From assembly GCA_052386675.1 (NCBI GenBank), contig JBQTJX010000014.1:93679-157678 (forward strand): a stretch of DNA of 64,000 bases. Direction: 5' to 3'. Position 1 is the first letter of the stretch. The number at the start of each line of letters is the position of its first letter. This document shows positions 6,852-14,564 of the stretch, in pieces. The translations under genes were made by a program, and so were the position numbers. The notes under the pieces are model-generated. The model searched no databases. It worked only from the letters and a program-made list of their open reading frames with translations, and was not told where the DNA came from. The stretch is from RBG-16-66-20 sp052386675 (GTDB lineage Bacteria; Pseudomonadota; Gammaproteobacteria; Burkholderiales; SG8-39).

Positions 6852-8393
6852 ATGAACGGAGCCGAAAGCCTTGCGCGCACGCTGGTTGCCGGCGGCGTGG
6901 ACACCGTGTTCGCCAATCCCGGCACTTCCGAGATGCACTTCGTCTCGGCGCTCGATCGCGTGCCCGGCCTGCGCTGCGTGCTGGGCCTTGCGGAGACTGC
7001 GGTGGCGGGATTCGCCGATGGCTATGGCCGCATGGCGGGCAAGCCCGCGGCGACGCTGTTCCATTGCGGGCCGGGCCTCGCCAACGCGGTGGCGAATCTG
7101 CACAACGCGAAGCGCGGCTTCTCGCCGATCGTCAATATCGTCGGCGACCAGGCCACCTACCACCAGGAACACGACGCGCCGCTCACCTTCCAGACCGAAG
7201 TGCTGGCGAAGACGATGTCCAAGTGGGTCAAGTCGGCGCGCAGCGTGAAGGACGTCGGTCCCTATGCCGCCGAGGCGATCCAGGCCGCAAGCACGCACCC
7301 CTGGGGCAACGCCACGCTGATCCTGCCGGCCGATTGCGCCTGGGACGAGGGCGGCGAGCCGGGCAAGGCGCTCGCGCCGGTCGCCGGCGCCCGGGTTCCC
7401 GGGGAAACCGTTCGCGAGATCGCCAAGGTCCTGCGATCCGGCGGGCGCGCCGTGCTGGTCCTGTCCAATGAGGCGTTGACCGAGGCGGGCCTCAAGGCCG
7501 CGAACCGGATTGCCCACGCCACCGGCGCCGAACTGCGCACGCCCACGCAGGTGCCGCGCATGCAGCGCGGGCGCGGGCGCGTACCCGTGAACCGCATCCC
7601 CTACGTGGTCGACCTGGCGGTGAAGGACCTCGAGGGCACGCGCAACCTGGTACTGGCAAGCGCCAAGGCACCGGTGGGATTCTTCGCTTACCCAGGCAAG
7701 CCAAGCACCATGTGGCCCAAGGACTGTGCGGTGCATGCGCTGGCGGGCATGGAACAGGACGCGGTCGCGGCGCTGGAAGCGCTGGCCGACGAGCTGGGTG
7801 CGCCGCGCCAGGTCCCGATCCGCGACGACGTCGCGAAGCCCGAGCTGCACGGCGGCCCGTTCAAGCCCGAGCCCTTCGGCCTCACGCTCGCCGCGCTGCT
7901 GCCGGAGAATGCCGTGATCGTCGAGGATGCCGTGACGTCCGGCCGCGCGCTGTTCCCGCTCACCTGGGGCGCGCCGCCGCACGACTGGATCCAGGTCACC
8001 GGCGGCGCCATCGGCTACGCCTTCCCCTCCGCCACCGGCGCCGCAGTAGCCTGCCCGGAGCGCAAGATCGTCTGCCTGCAGGCCGATGGCGGCGGCATGT
8101 ACTCGCTGCAGGCGTTGTGGACGCAGGCGCGCGAAAAACTGGATGTCATCAATGTCGTGTTTGCCAACCGGCGCTACGCCATCCTGCAGAGCGAGCTTGC
8201 CGCGGTCGGTGCGCAACCCGGGCCGGCATCAAAGGACCTGCTGGACCTGTCGCGCCCCGAGCTGCGCTGGACCAAGCTTGCGGAGGGCATGGGCGTCGAG
8301 GCGGTGCGCGTGGAGACGCTGGAGGCCTTTACTGATGCGTTCACTGCCGCGCGCGGCCGGCGCGGGCCGTTCCTGATCGAGTTCTCGATCTAG
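6852..8393 (+). CDS. ThDP-dependent enzyme, acetolactate synthase large-subunit-like
   Basis: A 513-residue thiamine-diphosphate enzyme with the three-domain pyruvate decarboxylase/acetohydroxyacid synthase layout: N-terminal Pyr domain (about 1-165), central domain (190-320) and C-terminal PP domain (365-510). The catalytic Glu that activates the thiazolium is in GLAETAVAGFADG. The Mg-ThDP motif, usually GDG to NN, reads ADGGG then FANRRY. It is therefore a divergent member rather than a housekeeping IlvB, and no small regulatory subunit is adjacent. Substrate cannot be assigned. The ATG at 6852 has no Shine-Dalgarno; TAGCAT at 6839-6844 would put transcription start at about 6851. Ends base-to-base with the convergent RND gene. 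Confidence 0.85.
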   Translation: MNGAESLARTLVAGGVDTVFANPGTSEMHFVSALDRVPGLRCVLGLAETAVAGFADGYGRMAGKPAATLFHCGPGLANAVANLHNAKRGFSPIVNIVGDQATYHQEHDAPLTFQTEVLAKTMSKWVKSARSVKDVGPYAAEAIQAASTHPWGNATLILPADCAWDEGGEPGKALAPVAGARVPGETVREIAKVLRSGGRAVLVLSNEALTEAGLKAANRIAHATGAELRTPTQVPRMQRGRGRVPVNRIPYVVDLAVKDLEGTRNLVLASAKAPVGFFAYPGKPSTMWPKDCAVHALAGMEQDAVAALEALADELGAPRQVPIRDDVAKPELHGGPFKPEPFGLTLAALLPENAVIVEDAVTSGRALFPLTWGAPPHDWIQVTGGAIGYAFPSATGAAVACPERKIVCLQADGGGMYSLQALWTQAREKLDVINVVFANRRYAILQSELAAVGAQPGPASKDLLDLSRPELRWTKLAEGMGVEAVRVETLEAFTDAFTAARGRRGPFLIEFSI

Positions 8394-11300
8394 TCAGTCG
8401 CCGTCGCGTCGCGGCGCGCTTGGCGCGTCGCTCACCACGCCGCCGCCCGTGGCCGCGACCAGGCCGCGGCGTACGCGCCAGTTCTCCACCAGCGAATAGC
8501 CCGCCGGCACCACCACCAGCGTGAGCAGGGTAGAGGTGATCATGCCGCCGATGACGGCTACGGCAAGCGGGGCGTTGGTTTCGGCGCCGGCGCCCAGTCC
8601 GAGCGCCGCGGGCGCGAGCGCGAGCACGATGGTGAGGGAAGTCATCAGCACCGGGCGCATGCGGATCGGGCAGGCGTCCAGCAACGCGCCATCCACGTCC
8701 ATGCCCTGCGCGCGGCGCTGATTGGTGAGATCCACCAGCAGGATGGAGTTCTTCGCCACCAGGCCAATCAGCAGGATCAGCCCGATCATGGAATAGATGT
8801 TGAGCGTATGCAGCGGGATCCTGAAGCCGAGCGACTGCCCCAGTTGAGACAGCGGCACGAACAGCCACAGCGCGAAGACTCCGCCGATGATCGCCAGCGG
8901 CACCGCCAGCATGATGAACAGCGGCTGCAGGAAGGAATTGAACTGGCTTGCCAGCACCATGAAGAGGAGCACCAGCGCGAGACCGAAGGTGAAGGCGATG
9001 GAATCGCGCGTCTTCTCCAGCTGCTCGGCCTCGCCGACGAACACCACCTGGTAGCCGAGCGGGAGCTGGCGCGCCGCTTCCTTCACTTTCTCGATCGCGT
9101 CGGCTAGCGGGATGGAAGGCGAGGAATAGAAGGACGCGGAGTACTGCAGGTCGAAGCGCGCCACCACCGCGGGCCCGACGCGCTCCTTGAACGCCGCCAC
9201 GGTGTCCAGCCGCACCAGCTGGCCCTGGCGATTGCGCAGGTAGATCTTGGACAGGTCAGCCTCCCCATTGAACTCGCCGTCCTTGGCCTTGACCCGGATG
9301 TCGTAGCGCTCGCCGTCGCCAGGCTGGTCGTTGTACTTCGCGATGTCGACCCCGCCGGTGAGCATGCCGATGGCGAGCGCGAGGTCCTGCGAGCTGAGGC
9401 CGACCGAGGAGGCGCGCGTGCGGTCAGGCTCGAGGATCAACTGCGGCAGTTCCAGCTGAAGGTCGGTGTCCATGCGGCCGATCTGCGGATCGGCCTGCAA
9501 TGTTCGTTGCAGCTCGCCTGCGAGACGGCCCATCTCCTGCAGATTGGGACCCTTGACGACGAACTGCAGGGGTTCGGAGCGCTGTCCCTGGACGATGCCA
9601 AAAGCGCGCGGAAAGGCGCGCGCCCCGGTGATCTGAGACAGGTCGCGGCGCAGGAACCGCAGCACTTCCGCCTGCGACAGGCCGCCGTCCTTGCGGCGCT
9701 CCGATTTCGGGCGCATCCGGCCCACCAGCGTGGCCTGGTTGACCTGACCGGCCGAGCCCAGGCCGATGACGCCGAACTCGGTGACCACGTCCGGGTAGCG
9801 GTCCACAATCGCTTCGACCTCGCGCAGCTTGCCCTCGGTGTAGTTGATAGAGGAACCCAATGGAGCGCGGATCGCCACCAGGAAGCGTCCCTCGTCGGCC
9901 TGCGGCGCGAGCTCCGTCGGCAGCGCCCGGAACAGCGGCACCGCGGCGGCGCTGATCAGCGCGGCGCCGACCAGCACCGCGCCGCGGTGCGCAAGCGCCC
10001 AGCCCAGCGTGCGCCTGTAGAACGACTCCAGTCGCTCGAAGGCGTGCTCCAGCGCCCAGTAGACGCGGCCGTGCTGCTTCTCGACGTGCATGTAGCGCGA
10101 GCACAGCATCGGCGTCAGCGACAGCGAGACGAACAGCGACACCATGACGCCGAAGGTGACGACCACGGCGAAAGAACGCAGGAACTGCCCGGTGATGCCG
10201 GAGAGGAAGATCACCGGCGCGAAGATGGCCACCAGCGAGAACGAGGCGGCGATCACCGCAAAGGTCACCTCGCGGCTGCCTTCCACCGCCGCGCGCGCGG
10301 TGTCCTGCACCAGGTGCTCGCGGTGGCGGTAGATGTTCTCCAGCACCACGATGGCGTCGTCCACCACGACGCCCACCAGCAGCAGCAGCGCCAGCAGCGT
10401 CACCGAATTGAAGGTGTAGCCGAAGAAATACATCACCGCGATGGCGCCGAACAGCGACACCGGGATCGCGGTGGCGACGATGATGGTGGCGCGGAAGCTC
10501 TTCAGGAACAGCCAGACGATGAGCGCCGCGAGCAGCGTGCCCTCGACCAGGTGGCCCTTGAGGGAATCGACCATCTCGCCGATGAAAATGGCGTCGTTCT
10601 GGACGTAGTGCAGCTCCAGCCCCGGCGGCAGCTGGGGGCGGATCTCGGTTTCGATGCGCTCGCGCACCTTGCGGATGATCTCCACCGTGTTGGTGTTCGG
10701 GACCTTGACCACGCCCACGCCGACGGTCGGCTTGCCGTTGAAGCGCGCCAGCTGGCGGAAGTCCGACAGGCCGTCCTCGATCTCGGCGATGTCGCGCAGC
10801 CTGACCGGAGAACCGTCGCGGTAGGCGAGCACCATCTTCTCCAGGTCGTCCAGGCGGTGGAATTCAAGGTCCAGCTTGAGCAGGTGCTCGGTCGCTTTGC
10901 CGGTCAGGAAGCCGCCGGCGACCTGCAGGTGCTCGTTGGCAAAGGCCGCGCTGACGTCCTGCGCGGCGATGCCGTAGGCTGCCATACGCGCCGGCAGCAG
11001 GTTGACGCGGATAGTGCGGTCGCGTCGGCCGCCGATGCGGATCTCGCCGACGCCGTCGATGGTCTCCAGCCGCTTCTTGATGATGTTGATGGCGTACTGG
11101 TTGAGCTGCTGCTGGGTGCGGTCGCCCTGCAGCGCGGTCCAGAAGATGGGCTGTGTGTTGGTCTCGACCTTGGCGACCACCGGCGGGTCGGCGTCCTTGG
11201 GCATGCGCCGCAGCACCTGATTCACCTTGGCCTGGACCTCGTTGAAGGCGACGTCGATCCGCTTGTCGAGGTTGAAGGTGATGGTGACGATGGAGACCCC

Positions 11301-11558
11301 GGGCGAGGAGGTTGACTGGATGTGCTCTATGCCCGGCACGCTGTTGACCGCGGTCTCGACCAGGTTCGTGATGGATGCGTCGATCACGTCAGGGTTGGCG
11401 CCGCGCTGGTTGGTGGTCACCGAGACCACGGGGAACTCGATGTAGGGGAGCTTGTCGACGCCGATGCGCGTGTACGCGATCAGCCCGAACAGGATCAGCA
11501 CCGCGTTCACCATGAACGCGAATACGTGGCGCTTGATCGACAGTTCGGGCAGCGTCAT
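8394..11558 (-). CDS. RND efflux transporter, HAE1/AcrB type
   Basis: A 1054-residue inner-membrane proton-driven efflux pump. It has the 12-helix RND plan with two large periplasmic loops. Paired transmembrane aspartates for proton relay are seen in LVGVVVDDAIVVLENI. The second half carries SMIGLILLIGLVAKNSILLVD. Length is typical for AcrB/MexB-like proteins. I use the ATG of MTLPELSIKRHVF at 11558, immediately after the adaptor gene stop, rather than an upstream frame extension that overlaps the adaptor. It would form a tripartite pump with the adaptor; no outer-membrane factor is encoded beside it, so a TolC-like protein must come from elsewhere. Substrates unknown, likely hydrophobic compounds. 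Confidence 0.93.
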   Translation of the reverse strand: MTLPELSIKRHVFAFMVNAVLILFGLIAYTRIGVDKLPYIEFPVVSVTTNQRGANPDVIDASITNLVETAVNSVPGIEHIQSTSSPGVSIVTITFNLDKRIDVAFNEVQAKVNQVLRRMPKDADPPVVAKVETNTQPIFWTALQGDRTQQQLNQYAINIIKKRLETIDGVGEIRIGGRRDRTIRVNLLPARMAAYGIAAQDVSAAFANEHLQVAGGFLTGKATEHLLKLDLEFHRLDDLEKMVLAYRDGSPVRLRDIAEIEDGLSDFRQLARFNGKPTVGVGVVKVPNTNTVEIIRKVRERIETEIRPQLPPGLELHYVQNDAIFIGEMVDSLKGHLVEGTLLAALIVWLFLKSFRATIIVATAIPVSLFGAIAVMYFFGYTFNSVTLLALLLLVGVVVDDAIVVLENIYRHREHLVQDTARAAVEGSREVTFAVIAASFSLVAIFAPVIFLSGITGQFLRSFAVVVTFGVMVSLFVSLSLTPMLCSRYMHVEKQHGRVYWALEHAFERLESFYRRTLGWALAHRGAVLVGAALISAAAVPLFRALPTELAPQADEGRFLVAIRAPLGSSINYTEGKLREVEAIVDRYPDVVTEFGVIGLGSAGQVNQATLVGRMRPKSERRKDGGLSQAEVLRFLRRDLSQITGARAFPRAFGIVQGQRSEPLQFVVKGPNLQEMGRLAGELQRTLQADPQIGRMDTDLQLELPQLILEPDRTRASSVGLSSQDLALAIGMLTGGVDIAKYNDQPGDGERYDIRVKAKDGEFNGEADLSKIYLRNRQGQLVRLDTVAAFKERVGPAVVARFDLQYSASFYSSPSIPLADAIEKVKEAARQLPLGYQVVFVGEAEQLEKTRDSIAFTFGLALVLLFMVLASQFNSFLQPLFIMLAVPLAIIGGVFALWLFVPLSQLGQSLGFRIPLHTLNIYSMIGLILLIGLVAKNSILLVDLTNQRRAQGMDVDGALLDACPIRMRPVLMTSLTIVLALAPAALGLGAGAETNAPLAVAVIGGMITSTLLTLVVVPAGYSLVENWRVRRGLVAATGGGVVSDAPSAPRRDGD

Positions 11559-11559
11559 C

Positions 11560-12723
11560 TCAGGCCTTCTTGCCGGCGTCCTTCGCGCCGTCCTTGCCTT
11601 CGCCCTTTTTTCCCTCGGGCCGCGGCTTGGGCAGCGCCACCACCGCATTGTTGGTGAGGAAGCCGGCGCCGTCCACGGCGATGCGGTCGCCGGGGGCGAG
11701 GCCCTTCACGATCTCGTAGTACCCGTCCTGGCGCACGCCGGTCTCCACCGCGCGCTGCTGCGCGACGAGCTTGCCCCCCTGCTCGGCGAGTACGTACACC
11801 ACCTTGCCGGCCGGGCGCAGCACCACGCTCTGCTCGGGCACCGTGAGCGCCTTCTCGCGCACCGCCAGCACGATGCAGGCGTTGACGCTGCCGCCGCCTC
11901 GGAACGAGCCGTCGTTGTCGAATTTCACGATCGCGTCCAGGGCGCGGTTCTGCGCGCCGACGGTGGGACGGATTTCGTCGATCTTCGCCTCGATGGACTT
12001 CTCCGGCGCCGAGGGCGCCGACAGTCGCACCTTCAGTCCGGCGCGGATCTTCGGGCCGGATGCCTCGGGCACGGGCAGGTGCGCGTTCAGGCGGCCGGTG
12101 CCGACCAGCTTGAACAGCGGATCGCCCACCTTTACGTAGTCGCCCGCGGCCACGATCTGCACCTCGACCTCGCCATCGATTGGCGCCACAACGCGGGTCT
12201 TGCCCAGGCTGCGGCGCGTCTGCTCGGCGCGCGCGCCTGCTGCGGCGATGCTCTCGCGCAGCGCGTTCCGTTGCGCCATTGCGTCGTCCACCGCGTTCTG
12301 CGAGATGAAGCCCTGCGACACCAGCTTTTGCTGGCGCTCGACCAGGCGCTCGGCCTGCGCCAGCAACGACTGCAGGCGGGCGATCTCGGCGGCGTCGCCG
12401 CGCGACTGGATCTCGAAGTCCTGCGGGTCGATCTCGGCCAGCAGCTCGCCACGCGCCACCTTCTTGCCGGTGAATGCGAGCACGCGCACCACGCGGCCGG
12501 CGACCTCGGCGCCCAGGCTGGGGTCGACCACGTTCTCCAGCGCGCCAACGACGTTCTCGACCACCTCGAGGTCGCGCGCCTGGACCACGACCGCGCTCAC
12601 CAGCGCCGCCGGCGGTCCGGACGGGCGCTTTGCCGACTCGGCGTCGCCGCCGCAGCCCGCGGCAAGCACCGCCGCTGCGAGCGCGACCAGCGCCGTCGGG
12701 CAGCCCGCACGCTTCAGTTCCAT
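11560..12723 (-). CDS. RND periplasmic adaptor (membrane fusion) lipoprotein
   Basis: A 387-residue HlyD/AcrA-family adaptor. A lipoprotein signal with lipobox LAAGC (Cys24) anchors it to the membrane. A coiled-coil hairpin lies around residues 95-150 (Gln/Arg/Glu-rich, SLLAQAERLVERQQKLV), flanked by lipoyl halves and followed by beta-barrel and membrane-proximal domains. The C-terminal tail is Lys/Glu/Gly rich. Transcribed before the pump gene with a 1-bp gap and overlapping lysA at its 5' end by 10 bp, so it is translationally coupled. It links the RND pump to an outer-membrane channel. Confidence 0.92.
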   Translation of the reverse strand: MELKRAGCPTALVALAAAVLAAGCGGDAESAKRPSGPPAALVSAVVVQARDLEVVENVVGALENVVDPSLGAEVAGRVVRVLAFTGKKVARGELLAEIDPQDFEIQSRGDAAEIARLQSLLAQAERLVERQQKLVSQGFISQNAVDDAMAQRNALRESIAAAGARAEQTRRSLGKTRVVAPIDGEVEVQIVAAGDYVKVGDPLFKLVGTGRLNAHLPVPEASGPKIRAGLKVRLSAPSAPEKSIEAKIDEIRPTVGAQNRALDAIVKFDNDGSFRGGGSVNACIVLAVREKALTVPEQSVVLRPAGKVVYVLAEQGGKLVAQQRAVETGVRQDGYYEIVKGLAPGDRIAVDGAGFLTNNAVVALPKPRPEGKKGEGKDGAKDAGKKA

Positions 12724-13967
12724 TCCGGCACCTGTTCCCCTCCGAAAAGATCCGCCATGGTCTCGCGCCGGCGCACCAGCTGCGCTTCAGCGCCCGAGAC
12801 CATCACCTCGGCCGCGCGCGGCCGCGAGTTGTAGTTCGAGCTCATCGCCATGGCGTAGGCCCCGGCAGACATGATCGCAAGAAAATCTCCCTGCTGAACG
12901 GCTAGGGAGCGGTCTTTTGCGAGCCAGTCCGCGCTTTCGCACACCGGACCGACAATGTCGTAAACACCATCGGCGGCTCCGGATTCCGCCTGGCGGAGTG
13001 GTTTCACCTCGTGCCAGGCGTCGTACAGGGCCGGCCGGATGAGGTCATTCATCCCCGCATCCACCACCAGGAAATTCTTCGCTTCGCCCGGCTTGACGTA
13101 CTCCACCCTGGTCAGCAGCACCCCGGCGTTGCCGACGATGGCGCGGCCCGGGTCGAGCAGGATGGTCTCCTTGCGCCGGCCCAGCGCGTCGAGCGCGCCG
13201 TGGACGAAGGCGGCGACGGGCGCCGGGATTTCGTCGCGGTAGCGAATACCCATCCCGCCGCCGAGGTCGATGTGGCGCAGCGCGATGCCGGCGCGATCGA
13301 GCCGCTCGACCAGATCGAGAATGCGCTGCGTGGCGGCAACGAAGGGCGCGCTGTCGAGCATGAGCGAGCCGATGTGGAACCCGACCCCGGTGATGTGGAT
13401 GTTGGGCAGCGCCGCCGCCTTGCGGAACAGTCCTTCCGCGTTCGGCCACGCGATGCCGAACTTGTTCTGTTTCAGGCCGGTGGAGATGTAACGATGGGTC
13501 CTGGCGTCGACATCCGGGTTGACCCGGAAGGCCACCGGCGCGCGCATGCCCAGAGAACCGGCCAAGGCGTTGACCCGGTCCAGTTCCGCCTCGGATTCCA
13601 CGTTGAGCGAAAGTACGCCCGCCCGTAGCGCAGCCCGGATTTCATCCTCGGACTTTCCGACGCCGGAGAACACCACTTTCGCCGGATCGCCGCCGGCCGC
13701 GATCACACGGGCCAGCTCGCCGCCGGAGACGATGTCGAAGCCGGCGCCGAGTTTCGCCATTGCCGACAGCACCGCGAGATTGGAGTTGGCCTTGACCGAG
13801 TAGCAGACGAGCGACGGTCTGCCGGAGAGCTCGTTGGCAAACTCGCGGTACGCTCCCTCGATCGCGGCGCGCGAATAGACGTAGCAGGGCGTGCCGAAAC
13901 GGCGCGCGATGTCCTCGAGCGGGACCTGCTCGGCGCAGAGCGCGCCGTCGCGGTAGAGGAAGGCCAT
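12714..13967 (-). CDS. lysA: diaminopimelate decarboxylase
   Basis: A 417-residue PLP enzyme (fold type III) catalysing meso-diaminopimelate to L-lysine and CO2, the last step of lysine synthesis. The PLP lysine is K59 in CYSVKANSNL. The glycine-rich phosphate loop is GGGMGIRY, and the partner-subunit active-site cysteine lies in GPVCESADWL. Length matches LysA. Upstream by 10 bp is lptM; downstream it overlaps the RND adaptor gene. The lptM-lysA pairing is common in Beta- and Gammaproteobacteria, while coupling to an efflux pump is local. Confidence 0.96.
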   Translation of the reverse strand: MAFLYRDGALCAEQVPLEDIARRFGTPCYVYSRAAIEGAYREFANELSGRPSLVCYSVKANSNLAVLSAMAKLGAGFDIVSGGELARVIAAGGDPAKVVFSGVGKSEDEIRAALRAGVLSLNVESEAELDRVNALAGSLGMRAPVAFRVNPDVDARTHRYISTGLKQNKFGIAWPNAEGLFRKAAALPNIHITGVGFHIGSLMLDSAPFVAATQRILDLVERLDRAGIALRHIDLGGGMGIRYRDEIPAPVAAFVHGALDALGRRKETILLDPGRAIVGNAGVLLTRVEYVKPGEAKNFLVVDAGMNDLIRPALYDAWHEVKPLRQAESGAADGVYDIVGPVCESADWLAKDRSLAVQQGDFLAIMSAGAYAMAMSSNYNSRPRAAEVMVSGAEAQLVRRRETMADLFGGEQVPEWN

Positions 13968-13977
13968 GGTGGGCGCG

Positions 13978-14181
13978 CTACTTCCTGGACTCGCCGGCGC
14001 CTTTTTCCTCGACGGATTCCTTGGAATAGGGCGTTGGCTTGTAGGCCGCGGGCTTCTCCGGTTTCAGTCCAGGCGGAGGTTTCTCGCGCAGGTAGAGGTC
14101 GCCACGTTGGCCGCAGCCGGCCAGGAGGGCAAGGGCCAGAAACACGGTGACGCGGGTTGCGGAACGCGGACGGCGGATCAC
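13978..14181 (-). CDS. lptM: LPS-assembly lipoprotein LptM (YifL family)
   Basis: A 67-residue lipoprotein: short basic N-terminus, hydrophobic segment and lipobox LLAGCGQRGDLYL, where GCGQxGxLYLP-like sequence is the family signature, then a Pro/Lys-rich tail. LptM supports maturation of the LptD/E outer-membrane translocon in E. coli. It starts at GTG (14181), lies directly upstream of lysA (typical order) and is divergent from cyaY. The start has no obvious Shine-Dalgarno. Confidence 0.88.
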   Translation of the reverse strand: MIRRPRSATRVTVFLALALLAGCGQRGDLYLREKPPPGLKPEKPAAYKPTPYSKESVEEKGAGESRK

Positions 14182-14240
14182 AGGCGGGTTACCGGGCGAC
14201 GGCTAGAATGGGCATGTTATCAGCCTATCCCCGGGCGCAA

Positions 14241-14564
14241 GTGACCGATAGCGAATTCGAAACTCTGGCCGACGCTGCTCTCCAGGCGTTGGAGCGGGCC
14301 TTCGAGGCCAGCCTTCCGGACGCCGACGTGCAGGCGAAAGGCACCGGTCTGCTCGAGGTGGAGTTCGACGACGGCTCGAAGATGGTGATCAACCGGCACG
14401 GCCCGGCGCGCGAGATCTGGGTCGCCGCCCGTTCCGGTGGATTCCACTTCCGTCACGACGGCCGGCAGTGGCGCGACACGCGGGACGGCGGCGAGCTGTT
14501 CGCGGTCGTGTCCAGGCTTGCTTCCGCCCAGGGCGGCGAGGCAGTCGTGCTCGCGTCGCGCTAG
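14241..14564 (+). CDS. cyaY: frataxin-like iron-sulfur assembly protein CyaY
   Basis: A 107-residue frataxin homologue, modulator or iron donor in ISC iron-sulfur cluster assembly. The alpha-beta sandwich pattern is clear: acidic first helix (DSEFETLADAALQALE), then VEFDDGSKMVINR, REIWVAARSGGFHF, and the final helix. I chose GTG 14241 because it gives VTDSEFETLAD, aligning with E. coli MNDSEFHRLAD, and the normal length of about 106. ATG 14208 or 14214 are in-frame alternatives, but they sit on or just after a -10-like TAGAAT at 14204-14209. The 3' end overlaps the convergent PBP1a gene by 4 bp. Confidence 0.92.
   Translation: MTDSEFETLADAALQALERAFEASLPDADVQAKGTGLLEVEFDDGSKMVINRHGPAREIWVAARSGGFHFRHDGRQWRDTRDGGELFAVVSRLASAQGGEAVVLASR

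Noticed and set aside
6801..8216. Upstream extension of the NYN-domain frame and of the ThDP-enzyme frame across each other
   Set aside because: Both extensions are antisense to the real partner gene and lack domain similarity; starts at 6800 and 6852 leave a proper divergent gap.
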